From Halalkalicoccus sp. CG83 (GTDB lineage Archaea; Halobacteriota; Halobacteria; Halobacteriales; Halalkalicoccaceae), in NCBI RefSeq assembly GCF_037081715.1, contig NZ_JAZDDH010000001.1:1-64000 (forward strand): a DNA stretch of 64,000 nt. Direction: 5' to 3'. Every line of letters begins with the position of its first letter. Within the stretch, counting starts at the first letter, position 1. A program made the translations under genes and the position numbers. Of the stretch, positions 1 to 8,680 are shown in pieces. The notes below the pieces were generated by a model. The model worked only from the letters and a program-made list of their open reading frames with translations, made no database searches and was not told the origin of the DNA.

Positions 1-135
1 GGGCTGGACGACGACGACGCCAAACGCATGATCGTCAGCGGGTTCATCGAGCCGCTGACCGAGGAGCTGCCGATCGAGTACGCGGTCGAGCTCAACCGCC
101 TCATCGAACTCGAGATGGAAGGTTCGCTGGGCTGA
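1..135 (+). CDS. Fe-S cluster assembly scaffold, SufB/SufD family (3' end only)
   Basis: The first 44 codons of the window are open and end at TGA 133-135. They give the C-terminus typical of SufB/SufD proteins, with the segments [11 protein letters not shown] and [14 protein letters not shown]. These proteins form the scaffold on which the SUF machinery builds Fe-S clusters in the cytoplasm. The upstream part, and any sufC partner, lie outside the window. A T-rich stretch at 168-182 may be its transcription end. I cannot separate SufB from SufD on the tail alone, although the closing segment reads more like SufB. Confidence 0.8.
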   Translation, partial: GLDDDDAKRMIVSGFIEPLTEELPIEYAVELNRLIELEMEGSLG

Positions 136-258
136 TCCATTCGGCGGAAATCGCCGATCCGAGCTCACTCTTCTCGCTTTTTCGACCCGCGTTCGTCGTG
201 AGAGACGGGTATGTTCTCCGTTCGGTCACGTCCGTATCGCTGCTCCAGGGGAACACCC

Positions 259-264
259 TTTAAG
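259..264 (+). promoter_or_regulatory. TATA-like box of trpB
   Basis: TTTAAG is centred about 27 bases before ATG 289, the spacing expected for an archaeal TATA box and a leaderless transcript. This supports the start at 289 over the longer frame that opens at 211. Confidence 0.6.
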
Positions 265-288
265 CATCGACGAGGCGAGAAACGAGTA

Positions 289-1440
289 ATGTCCGAAGGC
301 GACTTCGAGGGTTACGGCGGACGACACGTCCCCGACGCGCTCAGAGAACCGCTCGACCAGCTCGCGAACGCGTACGACGAGGTCTCGGCCACCGACGAGT
401 TCCGAAACGATCTCCGTGATCTCCTCGAGGAGTACGCGGGGAGGCCGACGCCGCTCTACTACGCGCGCAATCTGAGCGAGCGCTACGACGCCGAGATCTA
501 CCTCAAGCGCGAGGACCTGCTCCACGGCGGTGCACACAAGATCAACAACACGCTCGGCCAGGGACTGCTCGCGAGGAAGGCCGGCAAGAAGCGACTCATC
601 GCCGAGACCGGCGCCGGACAGCACGGCACCGCGACGGCGATGGTCGGCGCGCTCCTCGGGCTGGACACGGAGATCTACATGGGCGAGAAGGACGTCGAGC
701 GCCAGAAGATGAACGTCTTCCGGATGCGCCTGATGGGCGCCGAGGTGAACGAGGTAACCCGGGGCGCGAAGGGGCTGGCCGACGCGGTCGACGCCGCTCT
801 AGAGGACTTCGCGGGAAACGTCGAGGACACCCACTACCTCGTCGGTTCGGTGGTCGGCCCCGATCCGTTCCCGCGGATGGTCCGCGATTTCCAGTCGGTG
901 ATCGGCGAGGAGGCACGCGAGCAGTTCCTCGAGCGAACCGGCGCGCTCCCGGATGCGGCGGTGGCCTGTGTCGGCGGCGGCTCGAACGCCATCGGGCTGT
1001 TTCACGCCTTCCGCGACGATGACGTCGCGTTCTACGGCGCGGAGGGCGGCGGCGAGGGCAGCGACTCGTCGCGCCACGCCGCCCCGCTCGCAAAGGGACG
1101 CGACGACGTGATCCACGGGATGCGCACCCGGGTGATCGACGAGGAGGTCGAGGTGCACTCGGTCTCCGCGGGGCTCGACTACCCCGGCGTCGGCCCCGAA
1201 CACGCGATGTTCCGTGCGGTCGGCCGGGCGGAGTACGTCGGGATCAGCGACGAGGAGGCGTTGGCGGCGTTCAGGGAACTGAGCGAGACGGAGGGGATCA
1301 TCCCCGCCTTGGAATCGAGCCACGCGATCGCACGCGCGATCCAGTTGGCCGAGGCGGACGAACACGAGACGATCCTCGTCAACCTCTCGGGCCGTGGCGA
1401 TAAGGACATGGAGACGGCAGCGGAGCACTTCGGGTTCTGA
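289..1440 (+). CDS. trpB: Tryptophan synthase beta chain
   Basis: The 383-residue PLP enzyme joins indole and serine to make tryptophan. The PLP lysine lies in HGGAHKINN (about Lys84), and the phosphate-gripping loop is [16 protein letters not shown] and the closing NLSGRGDKD motif are also typical of TrpB. The start at 289 is chosen because a TATA-like box lies 27 bases upstream and similarity begins here. The flanking genes (SUF scaffold upstream, a haloarchaeal hypothetical downstream) are unrelated. trpA and trpC, usual partners in a haloarchaeal trpCBA operon, are not adjacent. The subunit therefore either pairs with a TrpA encoded elsewhere or works as a stand-alone indole-using enzyme. 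Confidence 0.95.
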   Translation: MSEGDFEGYGGRHVPDALREPLDQLANAYDEVSATDEFRNDLRDLLEEYAGRPTPLYYARNLSERYDAEIYLKREDLLHGGAHKINNTLGQGLLARKAGKKRLIAETGAGQHGTATAMVGALLGLDTEIYMGEKDVERQKMNVFRMRLMGAEVNEVTRGAKGLADAVDAALEDFAGNVEDTHYLVGSVVGPDPFPRMVRDFQSVIGEEAREQFLERTGALPDAAVACVGGGSNAIGLFHAFRDDDVAFYGAEGGGEGSDSSRHAAPLAKGRDDVIHGMRTRVIDEEVEVHSVSAGLDYPGVGPEHAMFRAVGRAEYVGISDEEALAAFRELSETEGIIPALESSHAIARAIQLAEADEHETILVNLSGRGDKDMETAAEHFGF

Positions 1441-1476
1441 ACGGGATCGACCCGTGATCGAACTTCGAGGACCGGC

Positions 1477-1851
1477 CTACCGGAGCACCTCGCTGATGGC
1501 CGTCGCGAGCGACTCGAAGTCCTGCATGCTCAGCCCGTCGGTGGTGACGAACACGCCCTCGCGGTCGGAGGTCACCCGAACGAGAAAGCCGTGATCGAAC
1601 ACGCGGATGGTGTAGTTGTAGTTTCCGAGCTCCGAGCTCTCGTAGGCGTCCTTCGTGATGCGAAAGCCGCGCCACTCGTTGCCGATGAACGTCGAGAGGT
1701 CGGCGTCCTTCTCCAGGTCGTCGCGGAGGTAGATCTGCTCGAAGTCGTCGCGGGTGAAGTAGGTCACCGAACGGAGACTGTCGCCGACGGCGCTTCGGGC
1801 GGTACGGACGATCTGCTCCTTGGTCGTGGGATCGATCAGGTCGCTGGTCAT
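1477..1851 (-). CDS. Conserved haloarchaeal hypothetical protein
   Basis: A 124-residue acidic soluble protein starting MTSDLIDP. The pattern (LRSVTYFTRDDFEQIYLRDD, then GNEWRG, then YTIRVFDHGFLVRV, then FVTTDGLSM) recalls small haloarchaeal proteins of unknown function that I have seen before; I cannot assign a role. It has no membrane segment, signal peptide or cysteine. It runs tail-to-tail with trpB (36-base gap) and is divergent from the SDR gene, with only 82 bases between their starts. ATG at 1849-1851 is chosen because similarity begins here; the open frame continues further upstream without coding character. Confidence 0.7.
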   Translation of the reverse strand: MTSDLIDPTTKEQIVRTARSAVGDSLRSVTYFTRDDFEQIYLRDDLEKDADLSTFIGNEWRGFRITKDAYESSELGNYNYTIRVFDHGFLVRVTSDREGVFVTTDGLSMQDFESLATAISEVLR

Positions 1852-1933
1852 ACCGGAGGGGCGCTCGCGGACACAATAAAACCCTGCCGCCACGCGAAGT
1901 CTTTTGCCGATCGCTCGCGCGCCTCCCCATGTC

Positions 1934-2725
1934 ATGGATCTACAGATCGACGGCAACGTAGCGCTCGTCACCGCCTCCTCGAGCGGTCTGGGCAAGGCCG
2001 CCGCGACGGCGCTCGCCCGTGAGGGGGCGAACGTCGTGATCAACGGCCGCGACGAGGACCGACTGGAAGAGGCACGCGAGGAGATCGAGGAGGTCGCCAC
2101 GGGCGAGGTCGTCGCCCAGCCGGGCGACCTGACCGACGCCGACGACATCACGGCGCTCGTCGAGACCGCCGTGGAGGAGTTCGGCGGTCTCGACCACCTG
2201 GTCACCAGCGCGGGCGGCCCGCCCTCGGGACCGTTCCTCGAGACCAGCGAGGAGGACTGGTACGACGCATACGACCTGCTCGTGATGAGCGTCGTTCGGC
2301 TGGTGAAGGAGGCCGCGCCCCACCTCCGCGAGGGCGACGGCGGCACGCTCGTCACGATCACCTCCCGGAGCGTGAAGGAGGCGATCGACTCGCTCGTGCT
2401 CTCGAACTCGGTGCGCATGAGCGTCATCGGCCTCGAGAAGACGCTCTCATCGGAGCTCGCACCCGAGGTTCGCGCGAACGCCGTCCTCCCCGGGCCACAC
2501 GAGACCGCCCGGATTCGAGAGCTCGTCGAGCAGGCCGTCGATCGCGGCGATTACGACTCCTACGAGGAGGGACTCGAGGACTGGAGCGAGGGCATCCCCC
2601 TCGAGCGGATCGGCGATCCGATGGAGCTGGGCGAGGTCGTTGCCTTCCTCTCCTCGCCGCGCTCGAGCTTCGTCAACGGCGTCTCGGTGCCGATCGACGG
2701 CGGCGCGGGCGCGTCGAACCTCTGA
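1934..2725 (+). CDS. SDR-like Rossmann protein with altered catalytic residues
   Basis: A 263-residue short-chain dehydrogenase/reductase fold. The N-terminal nucleotide-binding loop reads TASSSGLG in place of TGxxxGIG and is followed by an acceptable NAD(P) region (NVVINGRDEDRL). SAGG occupies the usual NAG position. By alignment with IGLEKTL, the catalytic Tyr-x-x-x-Lys is replaced by Ser-x-x-x-Arg (SNSVR). This matches the beta-ketoacyl-reductase-like SDR subgroup that lacks a perfect catalytic tetrad. The C-terminus (SSFVNGVSVPIDGG) is canonical. It may be a reductase with unusual chemistry or a non-catalytic binding protein. The TCTTTTGCC stretch near 1900 is a weak TATA candidate. Confidence 0.85.
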   Translation: MDLQIDGNVALVTASSSGLGKAAATALAREGANVVINGRDEDRLEEAREEIEEVATGEVVAQPGDLTDADDITALVETAVEEFGGLDHLVTSAGGPPSGPFLETSEEDWYDAYDLLVMSVVRLVKEAAPHLREGDGGTLVTITSRSVKEAIDSLVLSNSVRMSVIGLEKTLSSELAPEVRANAVLPGPHETARIRELVEQAVDRGDYDSYEEGLEDWSEGIPLERIGDPMELGEVVAFLSSPRSSFVNGVSVPIDGGAGASNL

Positions 2726-3315
2726 GACGGGGTCGGACGAACGGACACGAGGACGGGTATCGATCGAGCCCCGCCGCGTTCGTTCAACTCCTCCACCGAG
2801 CGGTTGCGGATCTGCCCTGTTCATCGGGGCTGGGAAGCACTACGGTGAATCGTATAAACCGAAATTTCCCTGTGAAATTCCTGTCGTTTCCACATACGTC
2901 ATCCGTTTGAGATTGTCCGTCATTTATCCATTTCCCTCGCGTCGGATCGCTCTTCCCGGATGGGAACTATCCGTCGTTCGGGGGTTTTCCGCTCTCTCCC
3001 CGAGTTCTGTCATTTGGGTAACTATAATCGGGTGGAGTTCGTCGATCGTAACACTGGGTGATCCCAGTATGGACCCCCACACGTTCCATCGGACCGCCCG
3101 GGGTGCCTCTGACGTCGAACACGCTGGGAGTGGATGAGCTTCCGTACCTGCTCTCCGGAATCCCGGGCGTTCCGCGGAAGCCGGCGTCGACGCCGGCTTC
3201 GGGGTCCGGCGAGGGTCTGCTTGACTCGTTCCCCTCGTTCGTACCGAGACCGCGAGCGACGGTGCCGTGGCGCCGGTTCCCAAACCGATTTACCGCCGGT
3301 GGTCGATCCTCGGAC
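2726..3315. other. 590-base intergenic stretch with no credible gene
   Basis: Frames crossing this stretch show no haloarchaeal coding character. Bases 2840-2935 are clearly richer in A+T than the surroundings. Visible structures are a CTGGG/CCCAG hairpin at 3053-3066 and a perfect 22-base palindrome at 3178-3199 (centre GTCGAC). A TATA-like CGATTTACC at 3286-3294 probably serves the cupin gene. The stretch could be a decayed mobile-element footprint, but no transposase remnant is recognisable. Confidence 0.6.
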
Positions 3316-3660
3316 ATGGAACCCGTCGACTTCGACGAGGCCGAGACGTACGAACCCGAGGAGGGCTGGGCGCGCCGCGCTCTCGCTGGCAGCGACCGAT
3401 TTACCTTCGAGTGGTTCGAGAAGCCGTCCGGACATAGCTCGCCGATGCACGACCACGAGAACGAGCAGGTGTGTCTCTGTCTCGAAGGTGAGCTCACGGT
3501 CCACACCGAGGACGACTCGGTAACGCTCTCGGCGTACGACTCGGTATGGCTCGACGCCTGGGAGTCCCACCGCGTCGAGAACGAGGGCGACGAGCGGGCC
3601 GTCGGACTCGACGTGTTCGCGCCCGGTCGATCGTTCGACTTCTGGACCGACCGGGAATGA
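3316..3660 (+). CDS. Small cupin-domain protein
   Basis: A 114-residue single-domain cupin. Motif 1 is clear: HDHENE inside GHSSPMHDHENEQVCLC, giving the His-x-His-(x3)-Glu metal site. Motif 2 is represented by DSVWLDAWESHRVEN. Small cupins bind a divalent metal and act as sugar or acid isomerases, dioxygenases or sensors; the sequence does not say which. It overlaps the next gene (FAH family) by four bases as ATGA, so the two are translationally coupled and may act on the same substrate. A TATA-like CGATTTACC lies about 25 bases before the ATG. Confidence 0.85.
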   Translation: MEPVDFDEAETYEPEEGWARRALAGSDRFTFEWFEKPSGHSSPMHDHENEQVCLCLEGELTVHTEDDSVTLSAYDSVWLDAWESHRVENEGDERAVGLDVFAPGRSFDFWTDRE

Positions 3661-4502
3661 GCCCGAACACGACCTACCTCGCTCGGAGCGTCGACGGCAG
3701 GCCGTTGCTCGGCGACGAGACCGGGTTCGTCCCGCTGGCGGCAGCCGTCCCCGAACTGGAGAGCGTCGAGGCGGCCCTCCCCGCGGCGGCCGCGGGCGAA
3801 CTCCCCGACCCGGCCGCCGCGACCGCTCGGCGAGTCCCCTCCGAGGAGATCGCGTTCGGCCCTCCGATCCCGCGCTCGTCGCTCGGAAAGCTCTGGGGGA
3901 TCGGCCTGAACTACGAGGAACACGCGGGCGATCTCAACGAGGAGCGCCCCGAGGAGCCCGCGAGCTTCATGAAGCCGCGGACGGCTGTGGCGGGCCCCGG
4001 CGGGCCGATCCGCCTCCCGCCCGAGGAGCGAACCGGGCGCGTCACCGCCGAGGCGGAGCTCGCGGTCGTGCTCGGACGGAACTGTTCCGATCTGGAAGAA
4101 GGGGAGGTCGACGACGTGGTCGCGGGCTACCTGCCGGTGATCGACATGACCGCCGAGGACGTACTGGAACGGAACCCGCGCTTTCTGACGCGGGCGAAGA
4201 GCTTCGACAGCTTCCTCGTTCTCGGTCCCGCCATCGCCGTCCCCGACTCGCCGCCCGAGTTCGGCGATCGCGAGGTTCGAACGATCATCAACGGCGAGGC
4301 CATCGCCGAGAACCGGACGAGGAACATGCTGTTCTCACCGCGCGAACTCGTCGCCTTCCACTCGGGGGTGATGACGCTCGAGCCCGGCGACGTGATCAGC
4401 ACCGGCACGCCCGGTGCAGGCGTCATCTCGCCGGGTGACCACGTCCGAACGGAGGTGGACGGGATCGGTTCGGTCGTCGCGGACGTCGTCGGGCGACGCT
4501 AG
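3657..4502 (+). CDS. Fumarylacetoacetate hydrolase family protein
   Basis: A 281-residue FAH-family enzyme. The characteristic LWGIGLNYEEHA opens the catalytic domain, acidic metal ligands lie in EAELAVVLG and DMTAED, and the C-terminus carries FSPRELVAFHSGVMTLEPGD and STGTPGAG. Family members cleave or isomerise beta-diketo acids in catabolism of aromatic compounds (FAH, HpcE/HpaG types). The N-terminal 70 residues are a short cap region. It starts inside the last codon of the cupin gene (ATGA overlap). The stop overlaps the convergent DUF502 gene by four bases. Substrate unknown. Confidence 0.9.
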   Translation: MSPNTTYLARSVDGRPLLGDETGFVPLAAAVPELESVEAALPAAAAGELPDPAAATARRVPSEEIAFGPPIPRSSLGKLWGIGLNYEEHAGDLNEERPEEPASFMKPRTAVAGPGGPIRLPPEERTGRVTAEAELAVVLGRNCSDLEEGEVDDVVAGYLPVIDMTAEDVLERNPRFLTRAKSFDSFLVLGPAIAVPDSPPEFGDREVRTIINGEAIAENRTRNMLFSPRELVAFHSGVMTLEPGDVISTGTPGAGVISPGDHVRTEVDGIGSVVADVVGRR

Positions 4503-5128
4503 TCGTCGGCCGCCGGCCGTCCCTCCCGGTCGTCGTCGCGCTCGCCCTCCTCGTAGACCGGGATCGACGTTCGCCGGTCGCGCCGGTCGCCGAACCCGCC
4601 GCTGAGCAGCCGCGTCATCGCCTCCTCGACGCTCTCGTCGGTCGGGATCGCCGCCTCGGGTTCGACCTCGATCACGTAGCCGCTCGTGACGTTCGGCGCC
4701 GTCGGCATGAACAGCTGTAGCCTGCCGTCGTCGGTGCGTTTTCCGGTCTTGAAGGCGGTCATGTAGACCCCGTTCCACGTTCGGACCCGAACTGGCTGTC
4801 TGAGTTCGGCGTCGCCCGACACCGCGGTCTCGACGGCGAACTGCGAGGCGTTGTAGACGACGCGAAGCCCCGGCACGCGGTTGATCACGTCGGCGAGCCG
4901 TACGGTGACCAGCGCGCCCGCCGCGGTTCGCATCGCGATCCCCGCCAGTACCACCGCCGCGGCGAACACGACGAGAGTCGTGACCACGCGGAGCAGCGGA
5001 TCCTCGATGACGCCGACCAGCGGGAGGCCGGCGATGAACAGAAACAGCCAGGAGACGGCATAGAGGCTCACGAGCACGGGCACCAGGATGATCAGCCCGC
5101 TGGCGAGGTCCCGTTTCCAGTACGACAC
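4499..5128 (-). CDS. DUF502 family membrane protein
   Basis: A 209-residue protein with two N-terminal membrane helices (about residues 10-35 and 45-68), followed by a soluble domain with NRVPGLRVVYNASQ and MTAFKTGKR and a charged disordered tail. This arrangement is diagnostic of DUF502, a widespread prokaryotic membrane family of uncertain function. The stop overlaps that of the convergent FAH gene, so the two share a termination region. Confidence 0.85.
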   Translation of the reverse strand: MSYWKRDLASGLIILVPVLVSLYAVSWLFLFIAGLPLVGVIEDPLLRVVTTLVVFAAAVVLAGIAMRTAAGALVTVRLADVINRVPGLRVVYNASQFAVETAVSGDAELRQPVRVRTWNGVYMTAFKTGKRTDDGRLQLFMPTAPNVTSGYVIEVEPEAAIPTDESVEEAMTRLLSGGFGDRRDRRTSIPVYEEGERDDDREGRPAADD

Positions 5129-5256
5129 GTCTTCGGGGTACTCCGCGTGCGGTTATCAACGTGTCCCCCGATCCCCACTAGGGTCGCGTCCGTGACGGAT
5201 CGACCCCATAGATCTCTCGGCTGCCGAGAATCGAAGCGCGGAGATCGACTGTCGGC

Positions 5257-5544
5257 TTACTCGTCGTCCTCCGCGGCCTCGACGCGTGCGGCGTGTTTCT
5301 CGAGTTCGGCGGCGAGCGTTCGGGCCTGTTCGGCCGAGAGCGTCACGCGGTCGACGTGAGCCGGCACGTTCTCCAGATCGGTGTTGTCGAGTTCGAGCTC
5401 GAGGGAGACGTGATCCGGGTTCTCGCGGGGCGCGGTGGCGTTCAACACGGCGAGCGCCTCGTCGGTCCAGCCGTGGCCCTTCGCCTCGCCGTCCAGCAGG
5501 TCGAACGTCGTGTACGCGTTGATCTTCATCAGGCGGTCGGGCAT
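5257..5544 (-). CDS. Small conserved haloarchaeal protein, probably DUF6360
   Basis: A 95-residue acidic protein (MPDRLMKINAYTTFDLLDG). Its pattern of a short beta-rich N-terminus and an amphipathic helix (LSAEQARTLAAELEKHA) matches what I remember of DUF6360; the number is from memory. Function unknown. It is divergent from arsR (125 bases between starts) and points towards DUF502 with a 128-base gap. An internal ATG at 5527-5529 (MKINAY) is an alternative start. Confidence 0.75.
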   Translation of the reverse strand: MPDRLMKINAYTTFDLLDGEAKGHGWTDEALAVLNATAPRENPDHVSLELELDNTDLENVPAHVDRVTLSAEQARTLAAELEKHAARVEAAEDDE

Positions 5545-5640
5545 ACGAGTCGTAAACGGTCGAAGGGACTTAGCGCTCGCGAAGTCGGCCGTATCCGGGT
5601 TCGAGGGCTCCGTCGAAACGAATTCAGCGGGCGAAACAGC

Positions 5641-5672
5641 TATATCCGATATACTACATATGCAGTAATATG
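5641..5672 (+). promoter_or_regulatory. arsR promoter with probable ArsR operator
   Basis: A perfect 13-base palindrome, TATATC-C-GATATA (5641-5653), lies where the TATA box of arsR should be. A second dyad, CATAT-(6)-ATATG (5657-5672), overlaps the first start codon. ArsR-type repressors bind such A+T-rich dyads and leave when arsenite binds, so autoregulation of the arsR-arsM operon is likely. This is inferred from sequence only. Confidence 0.6.
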
Positions 5673-6014
5673 AATATGAGCGACACGAACCCACTAACCG
5701 GGTGTTGTACGTCCCTGACCCCTGAGGTCGATACGACCGTGCTCGAACGCGACGTGGAGGTGGCGTCGGCGCTGGCGAACGAGACCAGATACGAACTGCT
5801 GCGTCTGCTCGTCGCCGCCGACGGGGAGGTCTGTGCCTGCGAGTTCGTCGGCAGCGTCGACGCGAGCCAGAGCACCGTGAGCCGCGGACTCTCGACGCTG
5901 TACGAGGCCGGACTGACGACCAGACGCAAGGAGGGCCAGTGGCGCTACTACGCGCCGGCCGAGGCGGCCGAGCGACTGCTGGAGACGTTCGACGCGATCC
6001 GAGAGGGACGATAA
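5670..6014 (+). CDS. arsR: ArsR-family metalloregulator
   Basis: A 114-residue winged-helix repressor. The recognition region is SQSTVSRGLSTLYEAGL and the wing includes WRYYAP. Cys55-x-Cys57 (EVCACEF) sits where classical ArsR proteins carry the arsenite-binding ELCVC motif, and an extra Cys12-Cys13 pair near the N-terminus could supply further thiolate ligands. It is two bases upstream of arsM, so it forms an operon with the arsenic-detoxifying enzyme. ATG at 5670 or 5676 could be used; the operator-like dyad overlaps both. Confidence 0.92.
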   Translation: MNMSDTNPLTGCCTSLTPEVDTTVLERDVEVASALANETRYELLRLLVAADGEVCACEFVGSVDASQSTVSRGLSTLYEAGLTTRRKEGQWRYYAPAEAAERLLETFDAIREGR

Positions 6015-6016
6015 CG

Positions 6017-6802
6017 ATGAGTGAACTGGACCCCGCCGAGCAGCGCCGCGCCGTCCGCGAACGCTACGGCGCGATCGCCGAGGGCGGAGGCGACTGCTGT
6101 GACGACGGCTGTGGGACGGACCGGAAGCGGGCGGAACGGCTCGGCTACGACGCGAGCGACCTCGACGTCGTCCCCGAGGCGAACCTCGGACTCGGCTGTG
6201 GCAACCCGACGGCGATCGCCTCGCTGGAGGAGGGAGAGACCGTCCTCGACCTCGGCTCCGGCGGCGGGTTCGACTGCTTCCTCGCGGCGCGCGAGGTCGG
6301 CGATGCCGGACGGGTCATCGGCGTCGACATGACGCCGGAGATGGTCGAACGTGCCCGCGAGAACGCGGCGAACGACGACGCGACGAACGTCGAGTTCCGG
6401 CTGGGCGAGATCGAACACCTGCCGGTCGCCGACGGAACGATCGACGTGATCCTCTCGAACTGCGTGATCAACCTCTCGGCCGACGAGGAGCGAGTCTTCG
6501 AGGAGGCGTTTCGCGTCCTCCGGCCGGGTGGCCGGCTCGCGATCAGCGACGTCGTCCTGACGGCCGACGTACCCGAAACGCTACGTAACGATCCCGAGCG
6601 CCTCACCGGCTGTGTCTCGGGTGCGGCGACGATCGGCGAGCTAGAGACGATGCTCGGATCGGCGGGGTTCGAGGCGATACGGATCGAGCCGGAAGAAGGG
6701 AGCGAGACGGTCATCCGCGAGTGGTCCGACGAGTACGACCTCTCGGACGTGCTCGTCTCGGCGCGGATCGAGGGGAGAAAACCGGCCGCAGAAGCACGCT
6801 AG
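6017..6802 (+). CDS. arsM: Arsenite S-adenosylmethionine methyltransferase
   Basis: A 261-residue class I methyltransferase. The SAM-binding loop is DLGSGGGFD (78-86), followed by GVDMTPEMVERARENA. Cysteines match ArsM: a cluster at 27, 28 and 32 (CCDDGC), Cys61 in GLGCGNP, Cys149 in SNCVINL and Cys199 in TGCVSGA. The enzyme methylates As(III) with glutathione-like thiols as reductant, giving volatile or less toxic products. It lies directly downstream of arsR. arsR-arsM pairs are known in Halobacterium and other haloarchaea. Confidence 0.95.
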   Translation: MSELDPAEQRRAVRERYGAIAEGGGDCCDDGCGTDRKRAERLGYDASDLDVVPEANLGLGCGNPTAIASLEEGETVLDLGSGGGFDCFLAAREVGDAGRVIGVDMTPEMVERARENAANDDATNVEFRLGEIEHLPVADGTIDVILSNCVINLSADEERVFEEAFRVLRPGGRLAISDVVLTADVPETLRNDPERLTGCVSGAATIGELETMLGSAGFEAIRIEPEEGSETVIREWSDEYDLSDVLVSARIEGRKPAAEAR

Positions 6803-6815
6803 AGGAGAGGGACGC

Positions 6816-8591
6816 CTAGTCGTCCGCCGACATCGGCGTGTCGTCGGGATAGGCGGGCGCGGGGCTGAAGTCGAGGTCATCGTCCTCGGCGTAGGGGTAC
6901 CAGGTCTGCTTGGTGTTGTGCATGTAGGGGTCCTCGTAGGAGGTCTCCTCGGGTTCGACGAGTTCGGAGAGCGTCTCCTCGTCGCGGTCGACGACGAACT
7001 CGCGGAACGTCTCGCCCTCCTCGCGATCGGCGGCGTAGCCCTCGATCAGGTTCGCGATCGCGCCGGGGACCTCGTCGGCGGGCACGCGCTGGGTGACCCA
7101 GTCGGCGAAGTTGGGGTTCTCGCCCAGCCCGCCGCCCAGGCCGATGTCGAGCGCCTCGACCGGCTCGCCGTCCTTTCGCGTCTTCATGCCCCGCAGCGAG
7201 ACGTCCGCGATCTGGGGCTGGGCGCAGGAGGCCGTACAGCCCGAGAGGTGGATGTGGAAGTCCTCGACGTCCTCGGGGAGTTCGACGTTCTCCTTGAGCC
7301 AGCGCGAGTAGCGCACCTGCCTGTTCTTGGTCTCGACGATCGACAGCGAGCAGAACTCCGTCCCCGTACAGGCGATCGAGCCGCGCTGGAACGGGTGTGG
7401 GTCGGGGCTGTACTCCTCGAGCAGCGGCTCCGCGAGCAGCTCGTCGAGGTTCTCCTCGGGGACGTCCGTGAGGATGAGGTTCTGGCGCTGGGTGATGCGG
7501 GCCTCGCCGGAACCGTACTCGTCGGCGATGTCGGCGAGCTCGATCACCTCGTCGGCACCCATCCGTCCGACGAGGACGTTCAGACCGACGTAGTAGTTGC
7601 CGTCGTTCTGCTCGTGAACGCCGACGTGATCCGCGTGACCGTCGGTCGTTCCGGCGTTGTACGAGTAGCTCTCGCGGAGGTCCTCGCCGGCGGTGTGCAT
7701 CTCGAAGTCGACGTACTCATCCTGGAGGACGTCTCGGACCTTCTCGGGACCCCACTCGTCGACGAGGAACTTGATCCGGGCGTTGTAGCGGTTCTCGCGG
7801 TCGCCGTGATCGCGGAACAGCGCACTGAGCCCGCCGGCGACGTCGGCGGCCTGCTCGGGCGTGACGAACACGTCGATGTTCTTCGCGAACCGAGGCTCGT
7901 TTCGTGCGAGGCCGCCGCCGACCCGTACGTTGAACCCCTCGACGGTCTCGCCGTCGATCTCCTTCTCCGCGGGCTCGAGGCCCAGGTCGTTGATGTCGCC
8001 CTGGCCGCAGCCCTCGTCACAGCCCGTCACGCTGACCTTCCACTTCCGCGGGAGGTTCGAGTGATCGTCGTTGCCCTTGAACGTGTCGTGGAGCTCGTGG
8101 ATCGTATCGAGGGCGTCGACGTGCTCGTTCTTGTCCTTGCCGGCGACCGGACAGCCGACGATGTTTCGCCAGGAGTCACCGCAGGCCTGCAGCGTCGAGA
8201 GCCCTGCCTCCTCGAGTTCGTCCCAGACGTCGGGGACGTCCTCGATGTTGATCCAGTGGTACTGGATCGCCTGGCGAGTGGTGAAGTCGGCCCACCCGTT
8301 GCCGAACTCGGGGTTCTCCGCGGGGCCGGTCGAGTACTTCTTCGCGATCTCGCCGATCGTCCGGAGCATACCCGGTTCGAGCACGCCGTTGGGCGGGCCG
8401 ACCCGCATCATGAAGTAGCTCTCCTGGCCGGCGCGCTGGTGGTACAGCCCGTACCACTTGAAGCGCTCGAACCAGGCGTCGTGTTCGTCCTCCGGGATCG
8501 CGTCCCAGCCCTCCTCCGCGAACCGCTCCATATGCTGGCGGATGTCCGTTCCGTAGACATCGTCCTTCCAGCCCTCGACGTCACTAGGCAT
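6816..8591 (-). CDS. Ferredoxin-dependent nitrite/sulfite reductase
   Basis: A 591-residue protein with the duplicated ferrodoxin-like plus siroheme/4Fe-4S architecture. The cluster cysteines are Cys408 and Cys414 (CTGTEFC) and Cys452 and Cys456 (GCTASC). The first half carries QACGDSWRNIVGCP (about 136-148) and TGCDEGC (191-195). These enzymes reduce nitrite or sulfite by six electrons to ammonium or sulfide, using ferredoxin, in assimilation. The assimilatory NirA/NasD branch is more likely for a haloarchaeon, but no nitrate reductase or transporter adjoins it, so sulfite is not excluded. TTTAC at 8616-8625 is a TATA candidate before ATG 8591. A small cysteine protein lies just upstream. 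Confidence 0.9.
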   Translation of the reverse strand: MPSDVEGWKDDVYGTDIRQHMERFAEEGWDAIPEDEHDAWFERFKWYGLYHQRAGQESYFMMRVGPPNGVLEPGMLRTIGEIAKKYSTGPAENPEFGNGWADFTTRQAIQYHWINIEDVPDVWDELEEAGLSTLQACGDSWRNIVGCPVAGKDKNEHVDALDTIHELHDTFKGNDDHSNLPRKWKVSVTGCDEGCGQGDINDLGLEPAEKEIDGETVEGFNVRVGGGLARNEPRFAKNIDVFVTPEQAADVAGGLSALFRDHGDRENRYNARIKFLVDEWGPEKVRDVLQDEYVDFEMHTAGEDLRESYSYNAGTTDGHADHVGVHEQNDGNYYVGLNVLVGRMGADEVIELADIADEYGSGEARITQRQNLILTDVPEENLDELLAEPLLEEYSPDPHPFQRGSIACTGTEFCSLSIVETKNRQVRYSRWLKENVELPEDVEDFHIHLSGCTASCAQPQIADVSLRGMKTRKDGEPVEALDIGLGGGLGENPNFADWVTQRVPADEVPGAIANLIEGYAADREEGETFREFVVDRDEETLSELVEPEETSYEDPYMHNTKQTWYPYAEDDDLDFSPAPAYPDDTPMSADD

Positions 8592-8680
8592 GTATCCGTT
8601 ACTATCGCCCCTGCGCGTAAACCCCCCGCCCTCCCGTCAAGGGTCCCCGGTGCTCGGGGGTACCGGAGAATATTGCGAGA

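Noticed and set aside
3022-3923. Minus-strand frames across the cupin gene and the upstream gap
   Set aside because: Low-complexity Arg/Pro/Ser translation; the cupin on the plus strand is convincing.
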